Assembly (NCBI RefSeq): GCF_022693705.1
Contig: NZ_CP094288.1
Coordinates: 636,582-700,581, forward strand
Reading direction: 5' to 3'
DNA length: 64,000 nucleotides
DNA from: Infirmifilum sp. NZ
GTDB lineage: Archaea > Thermoproteota > Thermoprotei > Thermofilales > Thermofilaceae
In this document: positions 23,977-32,998 of the stretch, piece after piece
Layout: each line of letters begins with the position of its first letter
How positions within the stretch are numbered: position 1 is the first letter of the stretch
The notes under the pieces: model-generated
What the model was told of the DNA's origin: nothing
The model's database searches: none
Seen by the model: the letters and a program-made list of their open reading frames with translations, nothing else
Program-made: the position numbers and the translations under genes

Positions 23977-25527
23977 ATGAGGGAGGAGTTCAAGCGTAGT
24001 TTAACCCTGCTACTTGTTATGGCACTCACTTTGGCGACTTTCTCAAGGGCTACACCTGTTGGGGCGCAAGGCACACCTCAGGTGAAGGTTTACATCGACG
24101 TTGAAGACAACGGGAACGCTACGGTAACTATAGTTTTCAGAGCCGCAGGTAGGGCTTCTTTCTCATTCACTCTTCCCAAGTTCGAAAACTACAGTGTGTG
24201 CTCTAGCTACGGGAACTACCGCATAGAGGATAAACCCTCGTCCGCCTACTTCTACTACAACTCGACTCTAGAACTAGCGCCGGGAGACAACGGTACTTCC
24301 ACGCTGTCGGTTTGCTACAAGTTCCCATACGCAAGTCTTCTCTCGGACAACCAAGGGTGGTTCATGAGCCCCATGCTCGTCGCAAGCCCTCCCGTAGAGA
24401 TCGAAGTAAGCGTTCGGATACCCAACCTAGCGTCGGTGACCCTCGAGTCTCCTCGGATGATCAGGCTCGAGGGAGCTGGCTACAGAGTCTACCGTCTATC
24501 ACCGGGCGCGCAGCAACTCATTCCTGGGAGGGTGGTTATTGAGTACCAGACTGCTAGGCGGGTGCAAACTGCTAACTTCTCGCGAACAGGAGAAGCGGTG
24601 TTAACCGTGGTGTCGCCTGTCTACTACCGTAGCTTATCCGAGAAGATTCTCGATATCGCCTCGAAGGCCTACAAGAGACTCAGAAACCTCACGGGAGTGA
24701 CTGTAGATCAGGTGACTTTCGAGCTGTACCTTCCTATGGAGAGCATGGGGGGTATCAGCGCCCTAGGGTTTGTCATGGGTGAGGACATTAATGCGGGAGG
24801 TAGGGGACCGATAATGCTTAACTTGGCCTTGATCAGGTACGCGCCAGGATACCTGGAGACGACGGTCATACACGAGATGGTCCACGTTTTCCTGGGAAAG
24901 GCCGGTGTAGAGGCAAACGCCCAGACCAGGTGGTTTCACGAGGGGCTCGCGCAGTACCTTTCAATAGTGGTCGCACAAGAGATAGGAGTTGATGTGTCCG
25001 ACTACGCCGAGGAGTTGCACAATGCTTCATCTGCTCTCTATGAGTATGCGTCTGGCAACTTCTCCTTCATTCAGGTATGGCGAGCAGACCCGAACCTCGT
25101 AGGAGACGCTTACTTAGCAAGCTTTTATATAGTTTACAATGTCTCCTCCTCCTTTGGGGGCGAGAGATACATCGCTCAACTCTTCGAAGCCATAAGGTCC
25201 CGTGGATCCGTGAAGACGACGAACGACATCGTGTCCGTGATGAGCGCGGCAGCGAGGAGTAACCTAGCACCCCTCTTCAGGAGATTTGGGTTCACAGGCG
25301 TCCAGGACTGGGTTCAGCAAAATGACAGCGCTGCGAAAGCATTCGGCAGTGTAAAGCAAAACGGCTTCTCGCTGATCGTGCTCCTCATCAGTCTACTCAT
25401 CGCCTTGATAACCTACATCGTTAACAATCGTGTCCAAAGAGAGATCGAAGTCGCCAAGGGTAGAAGCGTTTTCGAAGAAAAAGAGGACGCTTACTCTTTC
25501 AAAACCTACTCGACTTTCGTAACGTGA
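23977..25527 (+). CDS. Cell-surface gluzincin-type metalloprotease
   Basis: The 516-residue protein has an N-terminal signal (LTLLLVMALTLATFS), an extracytoplasmic beta-rich domain of about 190 residues, then a zinc peptidase domain with VIHEMVHVFLG (H299, E300, H303) and, 19 residues on, WFHEGLAQYLS with the third ligand E322. This HEXXH-plus-Glu arrangement is that of M1/MA-type gluzincins. A C-terminal helix (FSLIVLLISLLIALITYIV) anchors it, leaving a basic cytoplasmic tail. Several NxS/T sites could be glycosylated. It may digest peptides for the importers in this window. The 3' end overlaps the ferredoxin gene by 22 bases. Confidence 0.82.
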   Translation: MREEFKRSLTLLLVMALTLATFSRATPVGAQGTPQVKVYIDVEDNGNATVTIVFRAAGRASFSFTLPKFENYSVCSSYGNYRIEDKPSSAYFYYNSTLELAPGDNGTSTLSVCYKFPYASLLSDNQGWFMSPMLVASPPVEIEVSVRIPNLASVTLESPRMIRLEGAGYRVYRLSPGAQQLIPGRVVIEYQTARRVQTANFSRTGEAVLTVVSPVYYRSLSEKILDIASKAYKRLRNLTGVTVDQVTFELYLPMESMGGISALGFVMGEDINAGGRGPIMLNLALIRYAPGYLETTVIHEMVHVFLGKAGVEANAQTRWFHEGLAQYLSIVVAQEIGVDVSDYAEELHNASSALYEYASGNFSFIQVWRADPNLVGDAYLASFYIVYNVSSSFGGERYIAQLFEAIRSRGSVKTTNDIVSVMSAAARSNLAPLFRRFGFTGVQDWVQQNDSAAKAFGSVKQNGFSLIVLLISLLIALITYIVNNRVQREIEVAKGRSVFEEKEDAYSFKTYSTFVT

Positions 25528-25745
25528 ATTATCGAGACAGGACACGCCTCGGCTGCGCTTTTCACGCACTCTTCTAGCTCAGCGGGAACCTCTCCCTCAC
25601 CTGGGTTGCCGCCGACCCTGTACTTAGCTACGATCTGGCTTTTTCCATCCTCCTCGTTCATCTCAAAAACCTCGGGGCAAAGACTCACGCAAGCCATATC
25701 GCTGATGCACTGATCCCTGTCGATAGTGACCTTAAACTTGGGCAT
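25506..25745 (-). CDS. Single-cluster ferredoxin with Asp at a cluster-ligand position
   Basis: A 79-residue protein closely resembling the monocluster ferredoxin of Pyrococcus. Cluster ligands would be C13, D16, C19 and C68 in CISDMACVSLCP and ACPVS, with Asp in place of the second Cys (CxxDxxC). C23 and C60 match the pair that forms a disulfide in Pyrococcus furiosus ferredoxin. Such Asp-ligated clusters convert readily between [4Fe-4S] and [3Fe-4S]. It carries electrons for low-potential oxidoreductases. Its last codons overlap the convergent protease gene by 22 bases. Confidence 0.93.
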   Translation of the reverse strand: MPKFKVTIDRDQCISDMACVSLCPEVFEMNEEDGKSQIVAKYRVGGNPGEGEVPAELEECVKSAAEACPVSIIHVTKVE

Positions 25746-25775
25746 GCTTTTTGCACCGCAATTCTTTTCGTCGAG

Positions 25776-25790
25776 TTTAATATAAATTTA
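25776..25790. promoter_or_regulatory. Shared AT-rich TATA-like element, ferredoxin/TatC
   Basis: TTTAATATAAATTTA lies in the 67-base interval between the divergent ferredoxin and tatC genes. The plus-strand box is centred about 28-30 bases before the tatC ATG, suggesting a leaderless tatC mRNA. The minus strand reads TAAATTTATATTAAA and can serve ferredoxin. Confidence 0.55.
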
Positions 25791-25812
25791 TCCCTACTCT
25801 TTTAGAGCGACA

Positions 25813-26628
25813 ATGTCCGAGCTACCGGAAAAACCCCTCATGGAGCATGTTTACGACCTACTCGAGACCATCAGGAGTATCCTGCTCACCATAGTAGCCT
25901 TTATGCTAGCTCTACTCTTTCTACCAACACCACACCTCTTACCGGAGCAGTACGTCCCCCTAACATTCTACCTGATGGACCAGATTAGGGGAATAGTCCT
26001 AACGTATGAGGACAACTTCGTGCTTCAACCTCTCGCCAAGACTCTGGGAGTTAACTCATCTAGCGTTATTTTGATTTCCCATGGGTGGTTTGACTCGCTA
26101 ACAGCGGCAGTAATAACTTCTGCGCTAGTAGGCATCGTCGTTCTAAGCCCGGTTGTAGCCTACTTTATCTACAGGTTCATTGAACCTGGGCTATACCCTC
26201 ACGAAAAGAGGGTGGTCAAGCGCTACCTTGTAGCGATCCTACTCCTGTTTGTCTCAGGGGTGGTTTACGGTCTCTATGTGGTGATGCCCTTAACCTTCCT
26301 TATTGCCCTGTGGTTGGCTCAGCTTGGAGGGGCCGCGCCTCTATTCTCTATCCAGGACTTCTACCAGAACATCTTCCTAGGGTCAGTCGCAGTTGGGGTC
26401 TTTTTCATGTTTCCCATCTTCGTGCTCACGCTGAGCAAAATCGGGGTCATCAGCTACGAAACTCTAAGGAGCAACTGGCGCTATGTCTTCTTCCTAACGG
26501 TGGCGCTGCTCGTTGTCTTGACACCAGACCCAACACCCACCAGCGCCCTTGCCTTAGGTCTACCTTTTCTGGGGCTCTACTTCCTCTCGATGTGGCTTAT
26601 AAAAGAAAAGCGAGAGAAAAACAAATAA
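25813..26628 (+). CDS. tatC: Sec-independent (Tat) protein translocase subunit TatC
   Basis: The 271-residue protein has six membrane helices and family features: LMEHVYDLLETIRSILL (the E-HL-ELR-type start), the P-containing VVLSPVVAYFIYRFIEPGLYPHEKR, FVSGVVYGLYVVMPLTFLI, FPIFVLTLSKIGVIS, and LTPDPTPTSALALGLPFLGLYFLS near the C-terminus. TatC recognises twin-arginine signals and exports folded proteins. No tatA is seen next to it. A long extracytoplasmic loop of about 60 residues after the first helix is larger than in bacterial TatC. Confidence 0.94.
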   Translation: MSELPEKPLMEHVYDLLETIRSILLTIVAFMLALLFLPTPHLLPEQYVPLTFYLMDQIRGIVLTYEDNFVLQPLAKTLGVNSSSVILISHGWFDSLTAAVITSALVGIVVLSPVVAYFIYRFIEPGLYPHEKRVVKRYLVAILLLFVSGVVYGLYVVMPLTFLIALWLAQLGGAAPLFSIQDFYQNIFLGSVAVGVFFMFPIFVLTLSKIGVISYETLRSNWRYVFFLTVALLVVLTPDPTPTSALALGLPFLGLYFLSMWLIKEKREKNK

Positions 26629-26768
26629 ACTAGTTGCGAATGACACTCCTAAAGGGTGGGTGAGAATGCCCCGCCAAATTCCGTAAAAACGCTTAATTTA
26701 GCTTGCTCGAGATTTCGCCTTCTGGCCTCCACTAGCCTTAAATTGCGGCCCACCCTTGAGGTGTTCGT

Positions 26769-29700
26769 ATGCCTGTAGTTAGGCAGCTACCCCAGGAGTT
26801 TAACCCTAAAAGGTACGAAGTAGATGTTCTAGAGTTCTGGGAGAGAGAGCGTGTCTACGACCTGATACGAGAGGCGTCGAAGGGAAGAGAGAAGTTCTAC
26901 TTCCTGGACGGCCCCCCGTACGCTTCCAGCGGTGTACCCCACGTCGGAACGCTTTGGAACAAAGTGCTGAAGGACGCTATTATAAGGTTCTACAGAGCCC
27001 TAGGCTATGCTGTCCACGACCAACCTGGCTACGATTGCCACGGGCTGCCGATAGAGGTTCAGATTGAGAAAAGGCTCGGTTTTAAGACGAAAAAAGACAT
27101 CGAGGACTTCGGAGTTGACAGATTCATCGGTGAGTGTAAGAGGTTCGTCCTAGAGAACATTGAGTCGATGAGCAGGTACTTCTGGGACTTTGGCGTCTCG
27201 ATGAGGTGGGAAAAACCGTACAGGACGATGGACGACGACTACATCGAAGGTGCATGGTGGCTCGTGAAGAAAGCTCACGAAAAGGGCTTGCTGGACTACG
27301 GGCTGAAGGTCGTTCACTGGTGCCCCCGCTGCGAGACTACGCTTGCCGACTATGAAGTCACGGAGTACACAGAGCTGGAGGATCCATCGATCTACGTAAA
27401 GTTCCCGTTGAAGGGAGACAAGAGACGCTTCATAGTCATTTGGACCACAACGCCGTGGACGCTGCCGGCTAACGTTGCTGTAATGGCTAATCCTGACTTA
27501 GAGTACGTGTGGGTTGACATCGGCGGGGAGGAGGTCCTCGTGGCGAGGAAGAGGCTCGACAAGGTCATGGAGGATGCTGGCATTAAGGAGTACAGGGTCG
27601 TGGAGGCTGTCAAGGGCCGAGAGCTCGAGGGGCTCGAGTACGAGCACCCCCTCTTGGAGGAGGTTGATGCTCAGCGGAGCCTGGTAGATGTCCATAGAAT
27701 AGTTCTTTCGAGCGAGTTCGTGTCAGCTGAGGAGGGTACAGGGCTTGTACACTCAGCACCGGGTCATGGGGAGGAGGATTTCATAGTTGCTCAAAGGTAC
27801 TCTTTACCAGTCGTCGTCCTCGTGGACGAGAAGGGGAGATTGACTGAAGGGGCGGGCAAGTACGCAGGCCTGCCGGTACGCGAGGCTAACAAAGTCATCA
27901 TAGAAGACCTGGATAAGAAGGGGTTCCTGCTGCACGCTGGGACGCTGAAGCACAGGTACCCCATTTGCTGGCGCTGCAAAACCCCCCTTATACTTCGCGG
28001 AACGAAGCAGTGGTTCATACGAGTGACTCACCTTAAGGACAGGATGCTAGAGGAGGCGGAGAAAGTGGACTGGGTTCCGGGGTGGGCTGGATACGCAAGG
28101 TTCAAGAACTGGCTTGCTGGTCTTCGCGACTGGATTATATCGAGGCAGAGGTACTGGGGGACGCCGGCACCGATATGGGTTTGCGAGAAGTGCGGCGAGA
28201 GAGTGGTCGTTGGCTCCAAGAGGGAGCTTGAAGAGCTGGCAGGGGAGATTAAGCTTCCCGACCTGCACAGGCCTTGGATCGACCAAGTTACGCTAAAATG
28301 CCCGAAATGCGGGGGGGTCATGAGGCGTGTTCCTGACGTGCTGGACGTGTGGCTTGACTCGGGCGTCGCCTTCTACGCGTCTCTGGGGTTTCCGAGAAAC
28401 GAGGAGAGGCTTAAAGCTCTCTGGCCTGTGGACCTCATAATAGAGGGGCACGACCAGATAGCCGGATGGTTCTTCTCGCTTCTCAGGAGCGGTATAATAG
28501 CATTTGACCAGTCGCCTTATCGCAGAGTGCTGATGCACGGGTTTGCCCTGGATGAGCAGGGGCGGGAGATGCACAAGTCGCTCGGGAACTATGTTGAGCC
28601 TAAACAGATCCTCGAATACAAATATGGTAGCAGGGATGTTTTCCGTTGGTTCGTTCTCAGGAACACGACCTGGGAAGACCTGAGGTTCTCGTGGAAGGGG
28701 CTGGAGGAGGTGTACTCAGACCTAAACATCTTCTGGAACGTCTACTACTTCGCCAGCCTTTACATGAGCATTGACAAGTTCGACCCAGAAGAGCACCCCA
28801 TAGATAGCCTGCTAGGAAGGCTCCGTGTTGAGGATCTATGGCTTCTTTCCCGATTTGAAAGGCTCGTAGACGAGACCAGGAAAGCGTATGAGAGCCTGAA
28901 CCTTCACCGCGCGGCTAGACTCCTCAGAGACTTCGTAGTAGAGGACCTGAGCCACTGGTACATTCGGCTCATTCGCCCGCGTGTTTGGGTCGAAGAGGAG
29001 GAGGAGTCTAAGATCACAGCCTACGCGACTCTCAGCTATGTGCTCGAGAGGCTCCTGAGGGTAGCGGCCCCGATCATCCCCTTCACCACAGAGAAAATAT
29101 ACCTTGAATCGTTCAGACAGGAAGGCAGGGCGCCCAGTGTTCATGCGCTTCCATGGCCGGAGGTCCGGCTCGAGTTCATAAACGAAGAGCTGGAGAAAGA
29201 GATGGAGGTAGCCCGTGAGATAGTCGAGAGAGCGCTTGCTATAAGGATGCGCAGGGGTGTTAAGATACGGCAACCTCTCCCAGCCCTTTACATACTTACT
29301 GACGACGCGCAGGTTTCAAAGGCAGCGAAAACGATGGAGCACGTGATAACCTCTCAAGTGAACGTCAAGAGGGTTGTCGTCGCCGACTCCTCCACCGTTA
29401 AAGACTTCAAGGTCTTGAGTGTTGAACCTGTCTACCGCACTATAGGCCCCGTGTTCAAGTCGGAGACAAACATTGTGCTAGACCTCCTTGCTAAAAGAGA
29501 AGCCGAGATAGCGACTTCCCTAGTGGAAAAAGGCTATGCCGAGATCGAGCACAACGGCAGGACCTACCGAATCACGCGCGAGATGGTTAACGTAAGTGAG
29601 GGCTGGAAAGCGGGGTTCGATGGAGAAAACTTGAGCTGGGGCTATATAGTGCTCGACTTAACGTTGAGTGAGAGAGAGTTAGCGGAGGGATTTGCGCGCG

Positions 29701-29951
29701 ACGTTCTCAGGAGAATACAGTTCATGAGAAAGCAGCTGGGGCTTGCCGTTAACGAGTACATTGACGTGGCCATTTACGCTCCGAAAGAGTACGCGGGGGT
29801 CCTGAGCGACTTCAAAGAGTACTTGAAAACTGAGTCTAGGTCCCTCTCGCTTAAACTCACAGAGGAGGATGAGGTAGAGGGTGAGCTAGTGCAGGAGTGG
29901 GAGATTGGAGATGTCAGGGTGAAAATAGGAGTTAGAAGAGCTGCAGTGTAG
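26769..29951 (+). CDS. ileS: Isoleucyl-tRNA synthetase
   Basis: A 1060-residue class I synthetase of archaeal type. FLDGPPYASSGVPHVGTLWN carries the HIGH-equivalent HVGT. The editing domain has IWTTTPWTLPANVAVM and TGLVHSAPGHGEEDF. FDVWLDSG-like VLDVWLDSGVAFY precedes the KMSKS-equivalent EMHKSLGNYVEP (HKSLG). The C-terminal part includes zinc-like CEKCGE and CPKCGG pairs near 473-519. Start ATG has GAGGTG eight bases upstream. The 140-base gap before it (26629-26768) contains TATA-like CCTTAAATTG and nothing else recognised. Confidence 0.97.
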   Translation: MPVVRQLPQEFNPKRYEVDVLEFWERERVYDLIREASKGREKFYFLDGPPYASSGVPHVGTLWNKVLKDAIIRFYRALGYAVHDQPGYDCHGLPIEVQIEKRLGFKTKKDIEDFGVDRFIGECKRFVLENIESMSRYFWDFGVSMRWEKPYRTMDDDYIEGAWWLVKKAHEKGLLDYGLKVVHWCPRCETTLADYEVTEYTELEDPSIYVKFPLKGDKRRFIVIWTTTPWTLPANVAVMANPDLEYVWVDIGGEEVLVARKRLDKVMEDAGIKEYRVVEAVKGRELEGLEYEHPLLEEVDAQRSLVDVHRIVLSSEFVSAEEGTGLVHSAPGHGEEDFIVAQRYSLPVVVLVDEKGRLTEGAGKYAGLPVREANKVIIEDLDKKGFLLHAGTLKHRYPICWRCKTPLILRGTKQWFIRVTHLKDRMLEEAEKVDWVPGWAGYARFKNWLAGLRDWIISRQRYWGTPAPIWVCEKCGERVVVGSKRELEELAGEIKLPDLHRPWIDQVTLKCPKCGGVMRRVPDVLDVWLDSGVAFYASLGFPRNEERLKALWPVDLIIEGHDQIAGWFFSLLRSGIIAFDQSPYRRVLMHGFALDEQGREMHKSLGNYVEPKQILEYKYGSRDVFRWFVLRNTTWEDLRFSWKGLEEVYSDLNIFWNVYYFASLYMSIDKFDPEEHPIDSLLGRLRVEDLWLLSRFERLVDETRKAYESLNLHRAARLLRDFVVEDLSHWYIRLIRPRVWVEEEEESKITAYATLSYVLERLLRVAAPIIPFTTEKIYLESFRQEGRAPSVHALPWPEVRLEFINEELEKEMEVAREIVERALAIRMRRGVKIRQPLPALYILTDDAQVSKAAKTMEHVITSQVNVKRVVVADSSTVKDFKVLSVEPVYRTIGPVFKSETNIVLDLLAKREAEIATSLVEKGYAEIEHNGRTYRITREMVNVSEGWKAGFDGENLSWGYIVLDLTLSERELAEGFARDVLRRIQFMRKQLGLAVNEYIDVAIYAPKEYAGVLSDFKEYLKTESRSLSLKLTEEDEVEGELVQEWEIGDVRVKIGVRRAAV

Positions 29952-29999
29952 GCGACACTAGTACAACGTTTTTATGACCCCGTTCTTTGGTGATATTGA

Positions 30000-30581
30000 A
30001 TGCAGCCGGAAACTCGGGTCACCCGAGCCTTCTCTGTAAAGCTGATTATCATAGGCTTTGTCCTTCTAGCCGTAGGTGCGATTTTGGCCGCTAGTATTGG
30101 CTATCAGCTTTCACCACGCGAGAAAATACTCATAACGCTCAGTTTGCCTTTAGATCACGAAGAAACCTACCCTCTTCCAACAGGCCTCTCACAGAAGGCT
30201 TTATTCAACTTGACGTACACGGGAGATCGTTTCGTAAACTTGACGCTCATCTTCTACGATGAAGGGCACCAGGAAACGGGAAAACTCCTCATACAGGACG
30301 CCGCTAGGACCGCATCAGGCACTGTTTACCTCAACAGTAGTCCGGTGCTCGTGAGCGTCAAGTCTGGGTGTAAAGCCTGCACTTCTACAGTCAAGATCAC
30401 ACTGTACTTCGCGCGGTACAACCAGCAAGCTCTCGACGCACAGGTCGCGGTCTCCAGCTTGCTGGCGGTGGCTGGGTCAGTTATTCTCATGACAGGAGGG
30501 TACGCTTACGTCCTAGCAGAGAGAAAGGAGAGGTTTAGCTCTGCGCAAGCTTTCCGAGAAGAACTCGAGCAGCCACGATGA
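30000..30581 (+). CDS. Membrane-anchored extracytoplasmic protein of unknown function
   Basis: A 193-residue protein with a first membrane helix (LIIIGFVLLAVGAILAASIGY, about 14-34), a beta-rich outside domain of about 110 residues with a CKAC pair (SGCKACTSTVKI), and a second helix (VAVSSLLAVAGSVILMTGGYAYV), ending in a charged tail. Not recognised as a family. A TATA-like GTTTTTATGA sits about 25-30 bases before the ATG. The tail overlaps the 3' end of the convergent reductase gene by 47 bases, which is long for such overlaps. Confidence 0.6.
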   Translation: MQPETRVTRAFSVKLIIIGFVLLAVGAILAASIGYQLSPREKILITLSLPLDHEETYPLPTGLSQKALFNLTYTGDRFVNLTLIFYDEGHQETGKLLIQDAARTASGTVYLNSSPVLVSVKSGCKACTSTVKITLYFARYNQQALDAQVAVSSLLAVAGSVILMTGGYAYVLAERKERFSSAQAFREELEQPR

Positions 30582-31884
30582 CGGGGTCCCAGACTGGGGC
30601 GAAGGGAGGAGCATATGCGAGATCGCTGAAGAACGCCTCCCTGACCGTCGCCCTCTTCGCGACTAGCACGGAAAGCGCGTTTATCCTCGCTAGGACACCA
30701 TCTGCTCCTACTACCTGCGCTCCCAGGAGCTGGCCCGTTGAGCCGTCTGCTATGAGCTTGACGGTCATTCGAGTTGAGCCGGGATAGTAACTGGCTCTCG
30801 TGTTAGCTGTTATTGTCGCGGACACTGGTTTAAAGCCCTCTTTTACGGCCCGCTCCTCGGTTAACCCTGTTCTCCCCACTTCGAGTCCGAAGACCTTTGT
30901 AATCGCAGTTCCCACTGCCCCCGGAAAGGTCTCTTTAAACCCGGCCAGCGATGCGCCCGCAACGTAACCCATCTTGTTCGCAACGGGGGCTAGCGGAAAC
31001 CAATCAGGCTTCCCTGTTACGAGGTTTACCGTCTCGGCAACGTCCCCAGCGGCGTAAACACCCTCCTTGTTTGTGGACATCGAGGCGTCCACGCTCACGG
31101 CGCCTGTGATGCCCTTCTTCACCCCAAGCATCTCTGCCAGCGCTGTTTCGGGAGCAACACCTGTGGCGAAGAAGACGGCGTCGACTCTGTACTCGCCTTT
31201 ATCGGTAACTATCTTCTCAACTTTCCCGTTGCCGGTCGCCTCCTTTACCGTTTCATTAAGGTGGAGCTCTACACCGTTTCTCACAAGCTCATTCTCAACC
31301 AGCGCAGTCATGTCGTAGTCGAGGGTAGGCATAACGTGGGGTAGAAGCTCGATCAAGATAACCTTCTTGCCGATTCTCACGAGGTTGTCAGCTAGCTCTA
31401 AGCCGATGTATCCAGCACCAACGACCGCGACTCTTTCAGCTTGAGACAATGTACGTTTAGCCTCCTCGGCGCTTTCGAGGGTTCTAAGAGTTAGAACACC
31501 CTTCAGCTCGGTCCCGGGAATCCGTGGTATCCTAGGCCGCGCTCCAGTAGCAATTAGGAGCTTATCCCACTCGTAGGTTCTCTCGGTTCCGTCCTTGAAG
31601 CGGGCTCTAACATATCCCTCGCCCGCCTCCACGACTTCCGCTTCGGTGTGAACTTCGATGCCCCTCTCCTCGGTGAAGACTCTCACAGGGTAGTGAACTA
31701 GCTCCTCGATGCTCTTGGCGAGTCCCCCGAGAAAGTACGGAATACCGCATGGAGCGTAGCTCACATACCTGCTCCTCTCGAAGACAACAACCCTCCAGTC
31801 GGGCCTGAACCTCTTCACCCTTGAGGCGGCAGTCATGCCTGCAGGACCGCCACCCACTACTACTACATTGGCTTTCTCGGACAT
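30535..31884 (-). CDS. CoA-disulfide reductase / NADH oxidase-type FAD oxidoreductase
   Basis: With the ATG at 31884 the protein has 449 residues. FAD fold VVVVGGGPAGMTAASRV, then YVSYAPCGIPYFLGGL with the single active-site Cys of the CoADR/Nox group, the NAD fold VAVVGAGYIGLELADNL, GVYAAGDVAET, and the dimerisation domain with MTVKLIADGSTGQLLGAQVVG. It reduces CoA disulfide, polysulfide or O2 with NAD(P)H; which one is not clear. GGGTGA just upstream fixes this start; the frame extends 35 more codons without support. TATA-like TTTAAAGATA lies upstream. Confidence 0.9.
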   Translation of the reverse strand: MSEKANVVVVGGGPAGMTAASRVKRFRPDWRVVVFERSRYVSYAPCGIPYFLGGLAKSIEELVHYPVRVFTEERGIEVHTEAEVVEAGEGYVRARFKDGTERTYEWDKLLIATGARPRIPRIPGTELKGVLTLRTLESAEEAKRTLSQAERVAVVGAGYIGLELADNLVRIGKKVILIELLPHVMPTLDYDMTALVENELVRNGVELHLNETVKEATGNGKVEKIVTDKGEYRVDAVFFATGVAPETALAEMLGVKKGITGAVSVDASMSTNKEGVYAAGDVAETVNLVTGKPDWFPLAPVANKMGYVAGASLAGFKETFPGAVGTAITKVFGLEVGRTGLTEERAVKEGFKPVSATITANTRASYYPGSTRMTVKLIADGSTGQLLGAQVVGADGVLARINALSVLVAKRATVREAFFSDLAYAPPFAPVWDPVIVAARVLLGKLAQS

Positions 31885-31987
31885 CTTCACCCTGCGATAA
31901 ACCTCTGTCATATCTTTAAATTTTTGTGTCGGTGGGGGTCGAGGGAGCGGGTATTTCTTACTGACGAGTCTACTCCTGTAAGCTTGC

Positions 31988-32165
31988 ATGAAAAGAAGAG
32001 GTGCGCTTCAGCTACGCGGGCTAAAGCCAGCAAGCACAACGACACCCCCTAAACCGAGTGTCCATGAATACCAAGAGGCGCTACGATGAGGGAAGTAGTA
32101 GCCATGTAAGGGCGACCGGAAGTAGCGGTAGGGGATTCGGCAAGGCTCAAAAAGCTAGAGGCTAA
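31988..32165 (+). mobile_element. Probable relic of an IS200/IS605-type tnpB 3' end
   Basis: From ATG 31988 to TGA 32089 the frame encodes 33 residues, including KRRGALQLRGLKPAS and a Pro/Thr-rich tail ending VHEYQEALR. This resembles the low-complexity tails that follow the last RuvC motif in archaeal TnpB. An in-frame TAA precedes the fragment at 31979, so nothing upstream survives. The following 75 bases (to about 32165) contain ACCG-n7-CGGT and other short stems, the place where a TnpB-associated guide RNA and element end would be. The 290-base gap between the two minus-strand genes holds only this and a promoter. The family call is from pattern memory. Confidence 0.45.
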
Positions 32166-32174
32166 ATGCTCCAG

Positions 32175-32945
32175 CTAAAAGCAACTTCCCGTTTTTCCCA
32201 GCTTTTTCACAAGCCAGTCCATCGGGCCTGTCGCAGCGAAGGTAAGAGGGGTCAACGTGGCAAAACCCTGTTTGATAAGGCATACGTCGCTGTTCGGTGT
32301 AGCGCACCTATAGGCGCTCTCCAACGTCCACCTGCTCATATCACAGAGCCCTTCCCGACAACTATACACCTCGGATTGGGGAGCGGTTTCAAGTGTCGCG
32401 ACTTTAACTCCTCTTAGAGTCCACGTTGGGACATTCAAGTTAAGCAGTGAGGCTTCCCATGGTTCATCGGCGAGAAGCTCGAGTAAATTGATGGCTAACC
32501 TTGCAGCAGTATAGTAGGCCTCACACCCTAGGCTCTGGTACTCAGACCAGTCCCTAGCAACTAGCGAAACAGCGATCCCCTTGTAACCACGTGTAACCCC
32601 CTCTAGCACAGCCCCCACGGTTCCTGAGGATAGGACATCCCACAAGCCGATGTTGGGGCCGCTGTTCACGCCGCTAACCACGAAATCGAATTTCCTGCCG
32701 AGAGAGTCAAGGGCTATGCCGACAGCTGTTGCCGGAGTCGAGTCCGCAACCAGGGCATCGTACTTGTCGAAGAGCCTGGTGAGCCTGTACCTAGCTTTAA
32801 AGGAGATAGATTTACTGGCTCCGCTAGAGTGGTTGCTTGTCGTCGCGATAAACACGTCGTGGCCTCTTTCGGCAGCCGCGTCGGCAAGTGCCCTTAGACC
32901 AGTGCTGATGCCGTCATCGTTTGCGATCAGTAGGCTGAGCTTCAC
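32175..32945 (-). CDS. surE: 5'-nucleotidase SurE
   Basis: From GTG 32945 the protein has 256 residues: LSLLIANDDGISTGLRALADAA (metal Asp-Asp), the Ser/Asn region TTSNHSSGASKSI, PATAVGIALDSLG, and FVVSGVNSGPNIGLWDVLSSGTVGAVLEG. SurE removes phosphate from nucleoside 5'- or 3'-monophosphates. A frame continues up to an ATG at 32984, but a TATA-like element centred near 32972 puts the expected transcription start at 32945, so GTG is preferred and the mRNA is probably leaderless. Confidence 0.93.
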   Translation of the reverse strand: MKLSLLIANDDGISTGLRALADAAAERGHDVFIATTSNHSSGASKSISFKARYRLTRLFDKYDALVADSTPATAVGIALDSLGRKFDFVVSGVNSGPNIGLWDVLSSGTVGAVLEGVTRGYKGIAVSLVARDWSEYQSLGCEAYYTAARLAINLLELLADEPWEASLLNLNVPTWTLRGVKVATLETAPQSEVYSCREGLCDMSRWTLESAYRCATPNSDVCLIKQGFATLTPLTFAATGPMDWLVKKLGKTGSCF

Positions 32946-32967
32946 AAGTGTGTCTCCGAAACAACGC

Positions 32968-32977
32968 ACTTTTAACG
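32968..32977. promoter_or_regulatory. Bidirectional TATA-like element between surE and nth
   Basis: ACTTTTAACG lies midway in the 53-base interval. Its centre is 27 bases from both start codons: GTG 32945 (minus) and GTG 32999 (plus). The opposite strand reads CGTTAAAAGT, so both directions can be served by one element and both transcripts would be leaderless. Confidence 0.55.
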
Positions 32978-32998
32978 CTTTCACCTTAACCTAGCAAC

